A DNA stretch of 64,000 nt from an uncultured bacterium (GTDB lineage: Bacteria > Planctomycetota > GCA-002687715). The number at the start of each line of letters is the position of its first letter. Position 1 is the stretch's first letter. Below the pieces are notes generated by a model. That model was not told the DNA's origin. It was given only the letters and a program-made list of their open reading frames with translations, and ran no database searches. Both the position numbers and the translations under genes were made by a program. The stretch spans positions 186,001 to 250,000 of the forward strand of contig CADEGH010000002.1 in the NCBI GenBank assembly GCA_902826835.1, written 5' to 3'. Of this stretch, positions 1 through 9,922 are shown in pieces.

Positions 1-1
1 G

Positions 2-1840
2 TTCCTCCTCGACGGGCACTACGGGGTGAGCTCGACCCTGGTCCCGGCGACCATGGCGAAGGACTCCGGGAATGGCCGGATCTCCGAAGACGGCGCCTAT
101 CTCAAACCAGGGGCCGGACTCACTCCCAGGGAGGGAGCCGTCCACGTCGTCGCCGGCAGCTCCGGACAAATCAGCGGCGGGAGATTCACTCACCCGGTGA
201 TGGTCCGCAATCTCGACGAGCTCGGTTCGTGTGTGCTCGAAGTGTGGGGTACCCAATTGGACTTGCGTTTCCTCGACGACACCGGAACCGTCGCTGACCA
301 TTTCACGATCACGAAGGGGAGCTCCACTCCGTCGCCTCGCGGAGTGCACCGTCTGATCGGCCCTCCGCCCGACTCCCGCGCGATCGGCTTCGGCGAAGCG
401 TGGAGGTACTGGGACACCGGCATCGACCCCGGGCCGACTTGGAAAGACCCTTCGTTTCCCGACAGTTTCTGGCTCCCCGGCCGGGCACCCTTCGGATTCG
501 GCGATCCGGGCGTGGCCACCACCGTCTCCTTCGGCATCGACCCAGCCGCAGTCCATCCCACGACGTACTTCCGCCGCCGCTTCACGCTGGGCCCCGATCT
601 AGCCTCGCTCACCGCCATGCGGCTGAACATCGACTACGACGATGCCTTCGTCGCCTGGCTCAACGGTGTCGAAGTCGCGCGCTCCCCGAACCTCCCCGCC
701 GGTCCCATCAGCCACACCACACTCGCAATGGTGAATCACGAACACGGCCCGGAGGAGGCGTTCGATCTCACGGCCTTTTTGCCCCTCCTCGTGACCGGCA
801 ACAACGTGCTTGCCATCGAAGTCCACCAAGGAACCACCAACAGCACCGACCTTTGGTTGGAGGCCAGACTCGATTTGATTGCGCCGCGCATGCAATGGCG
901 GCGCGACGATTCCAATGTGGATCTGGGCACCGCGTGGGTCCAGCCCGCGTTCGACGATTCGGCCTGGGCGGTCGCAACCCTGCCGGCGGGAACCGGAATG
1001 GTTGGCCAAAACAGTGCGCTCTCCACCGTCGCTCCCATGCAGGCCCCCAATACTGTCTACTTCCGTCGCCCGTTCAGCGTGCCCTTCGACTTGACGACCA
1101 TCAACCGGCTTCGTCTCCACATCGACTACGACGACGCCTACGTGGCCTGGCTGAACGGAGTCGAAGTGGCACGGCAAAACCTCCCCGCAGGTCCGATTGT
1201 GTTTGGCACTCAGGCCTCGGCCCCACGCTCCGGGGGGACTCGCGAAGTCTTGGACCTCTCGCCCTTCATCGGACTCCTGCAGGCGCCCGGCAATGTCCTC
1301 GCGATCGAAATTCACCAGGCCGCGGGCAGCGAAGCCACGGCCACCCTCGACGCCTGGCTCGACCTCGAAACGGCCCCGAGGAGTTTCCTCACCAGTGCCG
1401 CGACAGGCGGGATCCGCGACATCAACCTCGAACCCGAAAGTGTGTTGTTCGTGAACGGCTCGGATGGCGGCCTCGGACGCAGCATGGACCTCGCCGTGAA
1501 CACTCCGTTCAGTGTCCGATTGGAATCGCCGAGCCTGCAAGTCGGAAGCCCGGCCTATGCCCTGGCCTACAACGGCGGAACTCCGACGGCCGCAGAGACG
1601 ATACTCCTCAGTCCCGCGACCGGAGACTTGGTGTTCAACCCCTTCGGTCCGAGCGCACTGATTCTCGCCAGCACCTTCCCCTCCCTGCCCGGGCTCTTTC
1701 CGAGTTCTCCTCTGCCCTGGGTGGTCACGGCCCCGTCCGGACTCCCCGTTCCCCTCGAATTCACCCTGCAAGGGATCGTGGTGGTCGGACCGGGCGCTAC
1801 CCGGACCACCAATGCCGTGCGAGTGAGGGTCCTTCCCTGA
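2..1840 (+). CDS. C-terminal part of a secreted metallophosphoesterase-like protein (5' end outside the window)
   Basis: The reading frame is open from base 2, so this is the 3' part of a larger gene; GTG at 26 is an internal valine, not a convincing start. The first readable residues (FLLDGHYG) match the stretch that follows the GHSH-x-YERS metal-binding motif in calcineurin-like/purple-acid-phosphatase-like phosphoesterases, and the next ~90 residues resemble the end of that domain. Two homologous ~160-residue modules follow, each with an almost identical core (IDYDDAFVAWLNGVEVAR and IDYDDAYVAWLNGVEVAR) and an N-V-L-A-I-E-V/I-H-Q segment, probably beta-sandwich binding domains. The last ~150 residues form an Ala/Gly/Pro-rich beta domain like that of other secreted proteins in this window. 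The product is probably exported, but its signal peptide is not visible. The phosphatase assignment is an inference from the short N-terminal remnant; the module duplication is seen directly. Confidence 0.72.
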   Translation, partial: FLLDGHYGVSSTLVPATMAKDSGNGRISEDGAYLKPGAGLTPREGAVHVVAGSSGQISGGRFTHPVMVRNLDELGSCVLEVWGTQLDLRFLDDTGTVADHFTITKGSSTPSPRGVHRLIGPPPDSRAIGFGEAWRYWDTGIDPGPTWKDPSFPDSFWLPGRAPFGFGDPGVATTVSFGIDPAAVHPTTYFRRRFTLGPDLASLTAMRLNIDYDDAFVAWLNGVEVARSPNLPAGPISHTTLAMVNHEHGPEEAFDLTAFLPLLVTGNNVLAIEVHQGTTNSTDLWLEARLDLIAPRMQWRRDDSNVDLGTAWVQPAFDDSAWAVATLPAGTGMVGQNSALSTVAPMQAPNTVYFRRPFSVPFDLTTINRLRLHIDYDDAYVAWLNGVEVARQNLPAGPIVFGTQASAPRSGGTREVLDLSPFIGLLQAPGNVLAIEIHQAAGSEATATLDAWLDLETAPRSFLTSAATGGIRDINLEPESVLFVNGSDGGLGRSMDLAVNTPFSVRLESPSLQVGSPAYALAYNGGTPTAAETILLSPATGDLVFNPFGPSALILASTFPSLPGLFPSSPLPWVVTAPSGLPVPLEFTLQGIVVVGPGATRTTNAVRVRVLP

Positions 1841-2005
1841 GAGGGTTCGAGGAAACCGGCGTTAGGCGGCACGGTGCGGAGCGGCCCGCCCCGCTTCGCG
1901 AATCCGAAAAGTCTCCCCCGCCGTCGGCCTGAAAAAACTCGGGTCACACTTTCGGGCGCCCCGGCACTGGGCCCCTGGACGGACTACCGCCCAGGAGACA
2001 TTCCC

Positions 2006-5000
2006 ATGCGCAGCGCGCACTCTGAATCCGCGATGCGAGGCCGAATCGGCCTCGTGAACGTGGTGCTGTTCCTTGCCGTATCGGTACTCGGTTTTTCCTC
2101 ACACGCCCGAGGTCAGGAGCCTCCCTTCGTGCCGGAGGGCTGGGTCTTGGTCGACGACATGATCTTGCCCGCCGAAGTCGTGTACGGCGAGGCCAATTGG
2201 ACCGCCACCCCCTGGCCGTCCGGGATCGTGCCCTTCGACTTCGACTTCTCGGCCACTCCCGCGAATCGGGAGGCCGCGGAGGACGCGATGGCCGAGTTGG
2301 AGGCCGTCGCCAACATCGACTTCGTGCCTCGGACCAACCAGGGCAACTTCATCCGCTTCGTCTCGACCAACTCGAACTCTTCCTTCGTCGGGATGATCGG
2401 CGGAAGGCAGGACATCAACATTTTCAATTGGGGCTTCCGCTACATCATCGTGCACGAACTCCTCCACGCGTTGGGCTTCAACCACGAGCAGTCGCGCCCC
2501 GATCGGAACAACTTCGTCACCATCAACTTCGGCAACATCTCGCAGACCGCTTGCGACGGAACCTGCAACCACAATTTCGACATCGACACCAACGCGACCA
2601 CGGTCGGGCCCTACGATTTTCTCTCGATCATGCACTACGGGCGGAGCGACTTCACTGCCAACGGCCAAGACACGATCACGTGCCAACCTGCGTTCGCTCA
2701 ATTCCAAAACCAGATGGGCCAGCGCGGCTTCATGACAACTTTGGATGCCCAGGGACTTGCCAACCGGTACGGTGGGCCTACGGCGCCGAGCATTCTCGCG
2801 CTGAGCCCCGGCTCGTTCACCGTCGGCAACCAACCCGTCACGCTGACGATCAACGGCACGCGGTTCTTCGCGGGTTCGTCGACCAACAGTGGGGTGCAGG
2901 GTAGCCGGGTGCGCATCAACGGAGTCGAGGTGCCTACGATTTACGACAGCCCGACGCAGTTGCGGGCAACCGTCGATGTTTCGTTCCTGGACTACCCCGA
3001 GGCATTGAATATCACCGTCCGTAATCCCCCCGAGGCCGGCGGCACTTCGAATTCGCGGCTCATCACCGTGAACTGCGGCTTGGCTGCGAGTGTCGCCCTC
3101 CCGGTCGGAAACTCGGTGGCCATCTCCGACCCTTGCACCCGGTTCACGCTGATTCCCGTGCTCAACTCCTGGAACGTCGTGGCCATCGCGTCCACCTCGG
3201 ACTGGGACGTCAATCTCGGGCCGGCCAATTCGTGGTTTGGCACCGGCACCACCGACTTCGTGCTGGCCAATGGCGAGAACGGCACGATTTTCACGACTCA
3301 GGGGGACTTTCCCCGATTCTCCGGCAACACCAGCGCCGCCGCCGAACACCGAGCCGCCGCCAATTTGACGGTGGGTGGAGTCGCCGACACCTCCGTGACG
3401 GCGGGATCCGTATTCCGCGCCTTCCGCGTCCAGGTGCCTTCCTCGGGAAGCTACACGGTGCAGGTCACCGGCGAACCGTCTCTGTTTTGGCGGCTTTTTG
3501 CACCGGTGGCCGACACGCAGTGGCGGACGGCCGGTAGCGCCATCGCCTCGGGCAGCGGTGGAGCAGCCAGCGGGACTCCCGTCACTCTCGGCAGCGGTTC
3601 CCACCTGCTCGTGGTCTACCTGAACGACGGAGTGCGCGCGAACAACTTGCCGTTCACCGCGAGCCTGTGCACCCCCGCCGCCTCGATCACGCTGGCGTCG
3701 TCTTCGACCGGCCAAGGCCTGAGCAACGGGTGCCAACCGTTCAATTTCACGCAACTCGCCAATCGCTGGAATGTCGTCGGTATCACTTCCGCGTCGGACT
3801 GGGATATCGCGATCGGAGCCGCCGAGTCGCAGGGCGGCAACGGGCAGTGCGATTTCTTGGTCGCTGACGGACACGCCGGAGCGATCACTCCCAGCTCCGG
3901 GTTTTTCACCCGATTCAGTGGAAGTGGAACCGGCTACGCCAATTTCGGCACCACAATCCAGTCGGCCCAGCCGAACTTCGCGAGCGTCGGCAACTTCGGA
4001 ACCCTGGAGGCGGTGCGCATCCACGAATTCAATGTCGCGTCGCCCCAGCGCGTCGATTTCAGTTTCACCGGCTCCGCCAACCTGGGCTGGTCTCTCTACG
4101 CTCCAAACGGTAGCGCCGCGTGGCGCATTCGGGGGGCCGGAATGCTCGCCGGGTCCATCAACGGCGGCAGTGCGATCGGCGTTCAGCTCGGAGCCGGCTG
4201 GCACGCCCTGGTGTTGCACCGTGACGGAGCGGGTGGCACGAGCGAGCCGTATTCGATTGCCGTGACCCCCACTCCCCATCCGGTGCCGACCGTCTCGTCC
4301 GTCAGTCCCAACGCGGCGGTAGCAGGTAGTGCCGCGACTGTGATCACGGTCACGGGCACAGGATTCATGGCCCCGAGTGTCGTGCGCCTGAACGGGGTTT
4401 CCCTCGTGACCACCGTCGTGAACGGAACCACGTTGAACGCCACGATCCCGGCTTCGTCTTTGACGGCGGTCGGCACACGTACCGTGTCGGTCTTCACTCC
4501 CGCCCCGGGTGGAGGCTTTTCCAACGCCCTGAACTTCGAGGTGGTGAATCCGCTGCCGGTGCTGACTTCGATCGCGCCGACCTCAGCCCTGGCGGGCAGT
4601 GCCGCGCAAACGCTCACGCTCACCGGATCCGGGTTTGCCGCCACCAGTGTCGCACGATTCAACGGCACGAATCTCGTGACCAGTTTCGGATCGGCCAATT
4701 CGCTCACCGCCACCGTGCCGGCGAATCTCATGGTCAACGCGGGCACTCATGCGATCACCGTGTTCACCGCCGCCCCCGGCGGAGGGACTTCGGCCCCGCG
4801 CACCTTCACCGTGAACAACCCCCTCCCCGTCTTGGCTTCGATTACGCCCGCTTCCGTGACCACGCAGGGTCCGAGCTTCACCCTCACCCTGAGCGGCTCG
4901 GGCTTCAATTCCCAAAGTGTGGCTCGCCTCGGGGGAACGGCGCTCGCGACTACTTTGGTCTCGGCTTCGACGCTGACCTCGACCGTACTCGCCAGTCAAA

Positions 5001-6313
5001 TCGCGACCGGCGGCACGGCCAATATCACCGTCACCGCGCCGGCTCCGGGCGGCGGCACTTCCACCGCTCGCGTTCTCACCATCAACAACCCCGCGCCGAT
5101 CATCGCCTCGATCACGCCAAACTCCGCGCTGCGCGGCGCCAGCACCACCGTCGTCGCGATCGGAGGTATCAACTTTGTTCCCAACTCGACGGTCCAGTGG
5201 GATCTCGCGACCACGCTCAGCACGACTTTCGTCAGCTCCACCAACCTGCAAGCGACCATTCCGAGCGGCCTCCTCGCGACCGCGGGAATCCGAATGTTGC
5301 GAGTCGTGTCTCCCACGCCGGGCGGTGGACAGAGCTTCGGACTACCCTTCACCGTGAATGAACTCGCGCCCGTCCTCGCGAGCATCGCACCCCAGAGCGT
5401 GATTGCCGGGGGTCCTTCCACCACCCTCAACGTGACGGGGTCCGCCTTTGCCGCGGGTTCGATCGTCCGCCTGGACGGCACCAATCTCACCACGACCTTC
5501 GTAAGCGCCTCGTCGCTCTCCGCCTCGCTCCCCGCGAGTTCCATCGCCGCGCCCCGCATCGGTCAAGTGACGGTGTTCACTCCCGCCCCGGGCGGTGGAG
5601 AGTCGTCGCCGCAGACCTTGGGCATTCTGCGCCCCGCTCTCCTCTCTTTGACGCCCAACACCATCGCTCCGATGACGGCCGCCTCACCTCCGATCACCCT
5701 CACCGTGGCCGGACTGAACCTCCTGCCCGGCGCGACTCTGCACGCGAATGGGGAAGCGCTTCCCACCACGCTCGTGGGTGGCAGTCAACTGCAAGCGCAA
5801 ATCACGCCGGCAATCTGGCAAACTCTCCGGCCGGGAGGCATCACGATCAACATCCAAAATGGCGTACAAGCTGTGTCGAACACCGCCGTGCTCCGAGTCG
5901 GAACCGGCTCCAACGTCGGGACGATTCGACGCCAACCTCTGGCCCCCGCGCTGGGCGAAGCCTATTCCGCATTGGTTGAGGGCGGACTGCCTTCCGCCCC
6001 ACTCTCGGTGTACATCGATCTTGAGAATCCGATGCCGGTCACCGGGTTCCCCGACCTGAATGCCAACCTCACATTGGCGGTCGGCCCGTTCGCGGGGACC
6101 GGCTCGATGTTCCTCCCCCTCCTCGAAGGGGTCGGCATTTACCGCCCATCGGACGGCACGACCCTCGGGACGGACGGTGCGCTCGCGATCCCAGGGTTCG
6201 TCGTGCCCAATCCCGCCGTGGGCATCGAATTGACGGTGCAAGGGCTCTACCTCGACCCGGCCGCCCCCTTCGGGTTCCGTATGACCTGGGCGCGCTGGCC
6301 GGACCGGTTGTAG
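2006..6313 (+). CDS. Giant secreted astacin-family (M12A) metalloprotease with IPT/TIG-like repeats
   Basis: This 1435-aa protein starts at ATG 2006, preceded by AGGAG at a good distance; a GTG at 1874 would only add residues ahead of a clear signal peptide. The astacin domain (about residues 60-255) carries the zinc motif HELLHALGFNHEQ (near residue 149) followed by SRPDR, and the Met-turn SIMHYGR, so the zinc ligands and catalytic Glu are intact. After it come one IPT/TIG-like domain, two related ~190-residue beta domains (to about residue 750, sharing a pattern like SWNVVAI-x4-SDWD), then about six IPT/TIG-like repeats of ~80 residues with conserved APGGG turns, and a distinct C-terminal domain. 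Astacins cleave extracellular proteins; the repeats probably serve adhesion or spacing. The gene stands alone, convergent with ettA. Protease identity is confident; substrate unknown. Confidence 0.88.
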   Translation: MRSAHSESAMRGRIGLVNVVLFLAVSVLGFSSHARGQEPPFVPEGWVLVDDMILPAEVVYGEANWTATPWPSGIVPFDFDFSATPANREAAEDAMAELEAVANIDFVPRTNQGNFIRFVSTNSNSSFVGMIGGRQDINIFNWGFRYIIVHELLHALGFNHEQSRPDRNNFVTINFGNISQTACDGTCNHNFDIDTNATTVGPYDFLSIMHYGRSDFTANGQDTITCQPAFAQFQNQMGQRGFMTTLDAQGLANRYGGPTAPSILALSPGSFTVGNQPVTLTINGTRFFAGSSTNSGVQGSRVRINGVEVPTIYDSPTQLRATVDVSFLDYPEALNITVRNPPEAGGTSNSRLITVNCGLAASVALPVGNSVAISDPCTRFTLIPVLNSWNVVAIASTSDWDVNLGPANSWFGTGTTDFVLANGENGTIFTTQGDFPRFSGNTSAAAEHRAAANLTVGGVADTSVTAGSVFRAFRVQVPSSGSYTVQVTGEPSLFWRLFAPVADTQWRTAGSAIASGSGGAASGTPVTLGSGSHLLVVYLNDGVRANNLPFTASLCTPAASITLASSSTGQGLSNGCQPFNFTQLANRWNVVGITSASDWDIAIGAAESQGGNGQCDFLVADGHAGAITPSSGFFTRFSGSGTGYANFGTTIQSAQPNFASVGNFGTLEAVRIHEFNVASPQRVDFSFTGSANLGWSLYAPNGSAAWRIRGAGMLAGSINGGSAIGVQLGAGWHALVLHRDGAGGTSEPYSIAVTPTPHPVPTVSSVSPNAAVAGSAATVITVTGTGFMAPSVVRLNGVSLVTTVVNGTTLNATIPASSLTAVGTRTVSVFTPAPGGGFSNALNFEVVNPLPVLTSIAPTSALAGSAAQTLTLTGSGFAATSVARFNGTNLVTSFGSANSLTATVPANLMVNAGTHAITVFTAAPGGGTSAPRTFTVNNPLPVLASITPASVTTQGPSFTLTLSGSGFNSQSVARLGGTALATTLVSASTLTSTVLASQIATGGTANITVTAPAPGGGTSTARVLTINNPAPIIASITPNSALRGASTTVVAIGGINFVPNSTVQWDLATTLSTTFVSSTNLQATIPSGLLATAGIRMLRVVSPTPGGGQSFGLPFTVNELAPVLASIAPQSVIAGGPSTTLNVTGSAFAAGSIVRLDGTNLTTTFVSASSLSASLPASSIAAPRIGQVTVFTPAPGGGESSPQTLGILRPALLSLTPNTIAPMTAASPPITLTVAGLNLLPGATLHANGEALPTTLVGGSQLQAQITPAIWQTLRPGGITINIQNGVQAVSNTAVLRVGTGSNVGTIRRQPLAPALGEAYSALVEGGLPSAPLSVYIDLENPMPVTGFPDLNANLTLAVGPFAGTGSMFLPLLEGVGIYRPSDGTTLGTDGALAIPGFVVPNPAVGIELTVQGLYLDPAAPFGFRMTWARWPDRL
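4270..5640 (+). repeat. Tandem ~250-bp coding repeats (six IPT/TIG-like units)
   Basis: Within the astacin gene, about six units of ~80 codons follow one another. Each begins with a pattern like LPVLASI-P-S, has a central TLTLTGSGF-like strand, and ends with APGGG-x-S followed by a short strand. The sixth unit is degenerate. The repeats are clear in the protein but diverged in DNA, so they are old duplications, not a recent array. Confidence 0.8.
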
Positions 6314-6358
6314 GCTTGACCTGAGGCCGCTACCCGCGTCGGGCCGAAGCTCGGTGGT

Positions 6359-8032
6359 TTACTTGAGCTTGCGATAGCGCCCGGCGCGGGAGTCGGCGAT
6401 GCCCGCCGCCTCTTTCTCGGCTTCCAGCTTCTCGTGGTAGGTGCCGTAATCGCCCTCGAAGAGGCGCACCTTGCCGTCCCCTTCGAACGCCATGATGTGG
6501 GTGGCGATGCGGTTGAGGAAATACCGATCGTGCGAGACCACGATCGCGCAGCCGGGGAAATCCTGGAGCGCCTCTTCGAGCACCCGCAGAGTTTCGACGT
6601 CGAGGTCGTTCGTGGGTTCGTCCAAGAGAAGGACGTTGCCGCCGCGACGCAGCATCTTGGCGAGTTGAATGCGGTTGCGCATTCCTCCCGAGCACTCGCC
6701 GACCTTCTTTTGCTGATCGGGTCCCTTGAAGTTGAACCGGGCGACGTAGGCACGCGAGTTGATCTCTTTTTTCCCGATCAGAATCGTGTCCTTGCCGTCG
6801 GTGATCTCCTGGAACACGGTCTTGTTCGGGTCGAGGTCGTCTCGGAGCTGATCGAGGAAGCAGAGATTCACGGTCTTGCCGATCGCGATGCTGCCAGAGT
6901 CGGGCTTGAGTTGGCCGGCGATCAGCTTCATGAGCGTCGTCTTGCCGGTGCCGTTTTTCCCGATGACTCCGATGATGCCACCCGGCGGCAGGTCGAAACT
7001 CAGGTCCTTGATGAGGGTGCGGCCACCGATCGAATAATTCACCCCCGTGAAGGAGATGACCCGATCGCCGAGACGTTCGCCGCTCGGGATTTGGAGCTCG
7101 ACCGCGCCGTCGCGCATCTCGCGCTCCCGAGCTGCCAGTTCATCGAAGTTGCGAATACGCGCCTTGCTCTTGGCGGTGCGTGCCTTGGGCGAGGTACGGA
7201 GCCACTCGAGTTCGCGGGCCAGCATCTTTTGCAGCGAGGCTTCCTGCCGCTCTTCGACGCGCAGGCGCTCGGCGCGCTTTTGCAAGTAAGTGCTGTAGTT
7301 GCCCTCGTAGGGCGTGGCCTTGCCTCGATCGAGTTCGAGCATCCAATTCGCGACGTTGTCGAGGAAGTAACGATCGTGGGTCACGAGGATGACACAGCCC
7401 GGATAATCCTTGAGGTGCTGCTCGAGCCAATCGACGGTGTCGGCATCGAGATGGTTGGTCGGCTCGTCGAGGAGCAGGAGCTTCGGCTGCTCCATGAGAA
7501 TCTTGCAGAGAGCGACCCGGCGGCGTTCGCCTCCGGATAGCCGCGTGACCTCGGCATCGCCGGGAGGGAGATTGAGTGCGTGCATCGCCTGGTCGAGTTC
7601 GCGGTCGAGCTCCCAGGCGTTCCGCTGGTCAATCATGTCCTGCACTCGGGCCTGCTCTTCGATCACCCGCTCCATCTCGTCGGGCTCGAGCGGCTCTCCC
7701 AGCTTCTCGCTCAGTTTCTCGAATTTGAGCAAAAGGTCCCGCACCGGTTTGACCGCCACTTCAAGATTGCCGCGCACATCGAGCTTGGAATCGAGCTCGG
7801 GCTCCTGCGATACGAGTCCGACCGTGATGCCCCCTCCCCGCTCGGCCACGCCGTCGTAGTTCTTGTCGAGTCCCGCCATGATGCGGAGCAGACTCGACTT
7901 GCCCGAGCCGTTGTGGCCAATGACCCCGATCTTGGCGTCCGGGAGGAACGCGAGGGTGAGGTCTTTCAGGACGTGGTGGGTGTCGTACCGCTTGTTCAGG
8001 CGGTGCAGTGTGTAGACGTAGTCGGATCCCAT
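6359..8032 (-). CDS. ettA: Energy-dependent translational throttle protein EttA (ABC-F ATPase)
   Basis: The 557-aa product matches the size of EttA (555 aa in E. coli) and begins in the family style (DYVYTLHRLNKRY). It has two ABC domains without membrane segments: Walker A GHNGSGKSS with signature LSGGERRRVALCK and Walker B LLLLDEPTNHLD in the first, and Walker A GKNGTGKTT with LLLLDEPTNDLD in the second, separated by an arm and a basic linker. The second signature reads CSGGM in place of the usual LSGGE, a mild oddity. EttA binds the ribosomal E site and gates entry into elongation according to the ATP/ADP ratio. The gene lies 59 bp downstream of the DUF1080 gene on the same strand, and may have its own promoter. 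Confidence 0.93.
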   Translation of the reverse strand: MGSDYVYTLHRLNKRYDTHHVLKDLTLAFLPDAKIGVIGHNGSGKSSLLRIMAGLDKNYDGVAERGGGITVGLVSQEPELDSKLDVRGNLEVAVKPVRDLLLKFEKLSEKLGEPLEPDEMERVIEEQARVQDMIDQRNAWELDRELDQAMHALNLPPGDAEVTRLSGGERRRVALCKILMEQPKLLLLDEPTNHLDADTVDWLEQHLKDYPGCVILVTHDRYFLDNVANWMLELDRGKATPYEGNYSTYLQKRAERLRVEERQEASLQKMLARELEWLRTSPKARTAKSKARIRNFDELAAREREMRDGAVELQIPSGERLGDRVISFTGVNYSIGGRTLIKDLSFDLPPGGIIGVIGKNGTGKTTLMKLIAGQLKPDSGSIAIGKTVNLCFLDQLRDDLDPNKTVFQEITDGKDTILIGKKEINSRAYVARFNFKGPDQQKKVGECSGGMRNRIQLAKMLRRGGNVLLLDEPTNDLDVETLRVLEEALQDFPGCAIVVSHDRYFLNRIATHIMAFEGDGKVRLFEGDYGTYHEKLEAEKEAAGIADSRAGRYRKLK

Positions 8033-8091
8033 GGCGGGGGCAAAGTATGTCTTCGGCCTCTCTCACCGAAGGGGTGTCCCCGGCAGGGCGG

Positions 8092-9840
8092 TCAGCGCCG
8101 CGATCCCCAGGGGTTTTTTGTGAAGATCTTGAACTCCACGCTCGCCCGATTCCCCTGCTTGGCGCCGCCCCGGTCGATTCCGACCACTCCACCGAGGCGA
8201 CGGAAGCCCTTGCCGGAGAGCGAGTAGCGGATGATCGAGGGGGCGTGGGTTCCGATCCCCGACCGCAGCGGGCGGTCCGGGAGGGCGAGTTCGCCCCCGT
8301 CGCAGCTCTGGTTGATGCGCACCTCGCCCCAGCCCGTGCTCGCGCTCGCCCAGGTCAAAGACGTCAGATCGGTCCGCTGGCGATCGCCATCCTCGAGCCA
8401 CATTTCTCCCCAATCCGCCCAATCGCAGCCTTCTCCGTCTTCGGTCGGCTCCGCCACGAGCCAAAGGCTGGCGGCGCCCTCGACATCGACGTCGAAGCGC
8501 ACACTCTGCCCGCCGCGCAGGACCCCGCTGGACCAGACCGGTTTCGGTATCTCCCGCTCGGGCATCGGCGATTTTTCGCTGCCACCGGCGATCGGGTAGA
8601 GCCGGATGTCCCGGAAGTGGATCTCCGCCCCTTCGGATTGCAGGCAGATCTTTCCCGGCCACTCCGCGACCTCGAAGGCCTCGTTCAGCACCTTCCCGTT
8701 GACCCGCAATTCGACGTGGCTCCGATCGACCTCGACCTCGTAACGATTCCATTCCCCGAGCGGGTGTTCGTTCGTGGCGAGGCGTTTCGTGTTGCGTCCC
8801 TTGGTGCGGGCCGGATCCGTGCGCATCGGAAAGTCGTCGATGTTCCAAAAGTCGCCGGCCGAGCCCGACATGAGCTGCGCTTCGACACTCCGTGGCCAGA
8901 CTTTGTCTTGGCCGACCATGCGAACGAGGACTCCTGAGTTGCCCGCTTGTTTCGTGATCGGGCTGAAGCGCCACTCGAGCGTAAGAAGGAAGTTCGTGAA
9001 GTCGCGGGTCGTGCGGATGTAGCCGGCCGGCTGGCCCTTGCAGACGAGCACTCCCTCGTCGTCGACCGACCACGTCCCTTCGAACTTGCCCTGCTCCGGC
9101 AAGAACCAGGTCCATTCCGCCAGGCTCTTTCCGTCGTAGAGAGTGACCACCTTCGAGGGGTCGAACTCGCGGATCCGCAGGTTGCGGAACCACACGTCAT
9201 CGCCGTGGTCTTGAAGGGCGATGCGTCCCTTCGGTCGCCGTCCGAAATTTGGCATCGATGCGAACTTGCTCGCGGCGATATCCGTCTTCCATGTTTCGCT
9301 GCCGAGTTCGTAGGCAAGGACGCGCGTGCCGTTGAGCCAGTGCTCGACCCGCGAACCCACGACGACGATCCGTCCTTCGTTGAACGCGCCGACCTCCGCG
9401 AGTTCCTTGCCGACCGCCTTATACATACCGTAAGCCGCCGCCGCCGAGGTTTTGGGGTTTTGGCCATCCGCGTGCTTGGCGTCGTCCAGGATCTGATACT
9501 CGGGTCCGGTGTACCAGGGCGCGTCGTCTTCTTCTCCCACGCGGAAAAACACCCCGCTGTTCGCGCCGGCCGCGACCTTCCACTCGAAGCGCAGCTCGAA
9601 GTCCTGATACTCGTCCACGGTGACGATGTCCCCGGCCCCGCCGCCGGCTCGGATGTGCAGGCAGGAGTCCTCGACCATCCAACCCTTCTCGGGGAAGGCC
9701 TCCTTCTTGAAGCCGCGCCACCCGGCCGTCGTCTTCCCGTCAAAGAGGGGCTTCCAGGCGGAGACCGCCGGGGCGGGCTCCTGGGCGGAAGCCAAAGCGG
9801 CGAACAAGCTGACACCGAGGGCGAGCGGGAGACGCATCAT
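8092..9840 (-). CDS. Secreted protein with two DUF1080 (3-keto-disaccharide hydrolase-like) domains
   Basis: The start at 9840 (ATG ATG) is preceded by GGAG eight bases upstream and leads straight into a signal peptide (MMRLPLALGVSLFAALASAQ), giving 582 aa. Two homologous ~200-residue domains follow; each starts with a phrase like FDGKTTAGWRGF or YDGKSLAEWTWF, has a VEDSCLHI or VDDEGVLVCKG strand, an NSGVFFRVGEED or NSGVLVRMVGQD motif, and ends with ALQDHGDDVWFRNLRI or CLQSEGAEIHFRDIRLYP. These are hallmarks of DUF1080, a concanavalin-like fold linked to cleavage of 3-keto-sugars and very expanded in Planctomycetota. A C-terminal ~130-residue extension resembles an NPCBM-like beta domain. The protein is probably periplasmic. 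Domain calls are good; the substrate is unknown. Confidence 0.85.
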   Translation of the reverse strand: MMRLPLALGVSLFAALASAQEPAPAVSAWKPLFDGKTTAGWRGFKKEAFPEKGWMVEDSCLHIRAGGGAGDIVTVDEYQDFELRFEWKVAAGANSGVFFRVGEEDDAPWYTGPEYQILDDAKHADGQNPKTSAAAAYGMYKAVGKELAEVGAFNEGRIVVVGSRVEHWLNGTRVLAYELGSETWKTDIAASKFASMPNFGRRPKGRIALQDHGDDVWFRNLRIREFDPSKVVTLYDGKSLAEWTWFLPEQGKFEGTWSVDDEGVLVCKGQPAGYIRTTRDFTNFLLTLEWRFSPITKQAGNSGVLVRMVGQDKVWPRSVEAQLMSGSAGDFWNIDDFPMRTDPARTKGRNTKRLATNEHPLGEWNRYEVEVDRSHVELRVNGKVLNEAFEVAEWPGKICLQSEGAEIHFRDIRLYPIAGGSEKSPMPEREIPKPVWSSGVLRGGQSVRFDVDVEGAASLWLVAEPTEDGEGCDWADWGEMWLEDGDRQRTDLTSLTWASASTGWGEVRINQSCDGGELALPDRPLRSGIGTHAPSIIRYSLSGKGFRRLGGVVGIDRGGAKQGNRASVEFKIFTKNPWGSRR

Positions 9841-9922
9841 CACGGAGACTCCGAAGTGGCGCGCATCATAAGGCAGGGCTTCGGTTCCGTCTTCGGGGGC
9901 GGAGAATGGGGCCGAGAATTCC

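Noticed and set aside
2099..4279. Long minus-strand reading frame (726 codons) across the astacin gene
   Set aside because: It is an antisense by-product of GC-rich codon use; no start site or family resemblance, and the plus-strand protein has clear domains.
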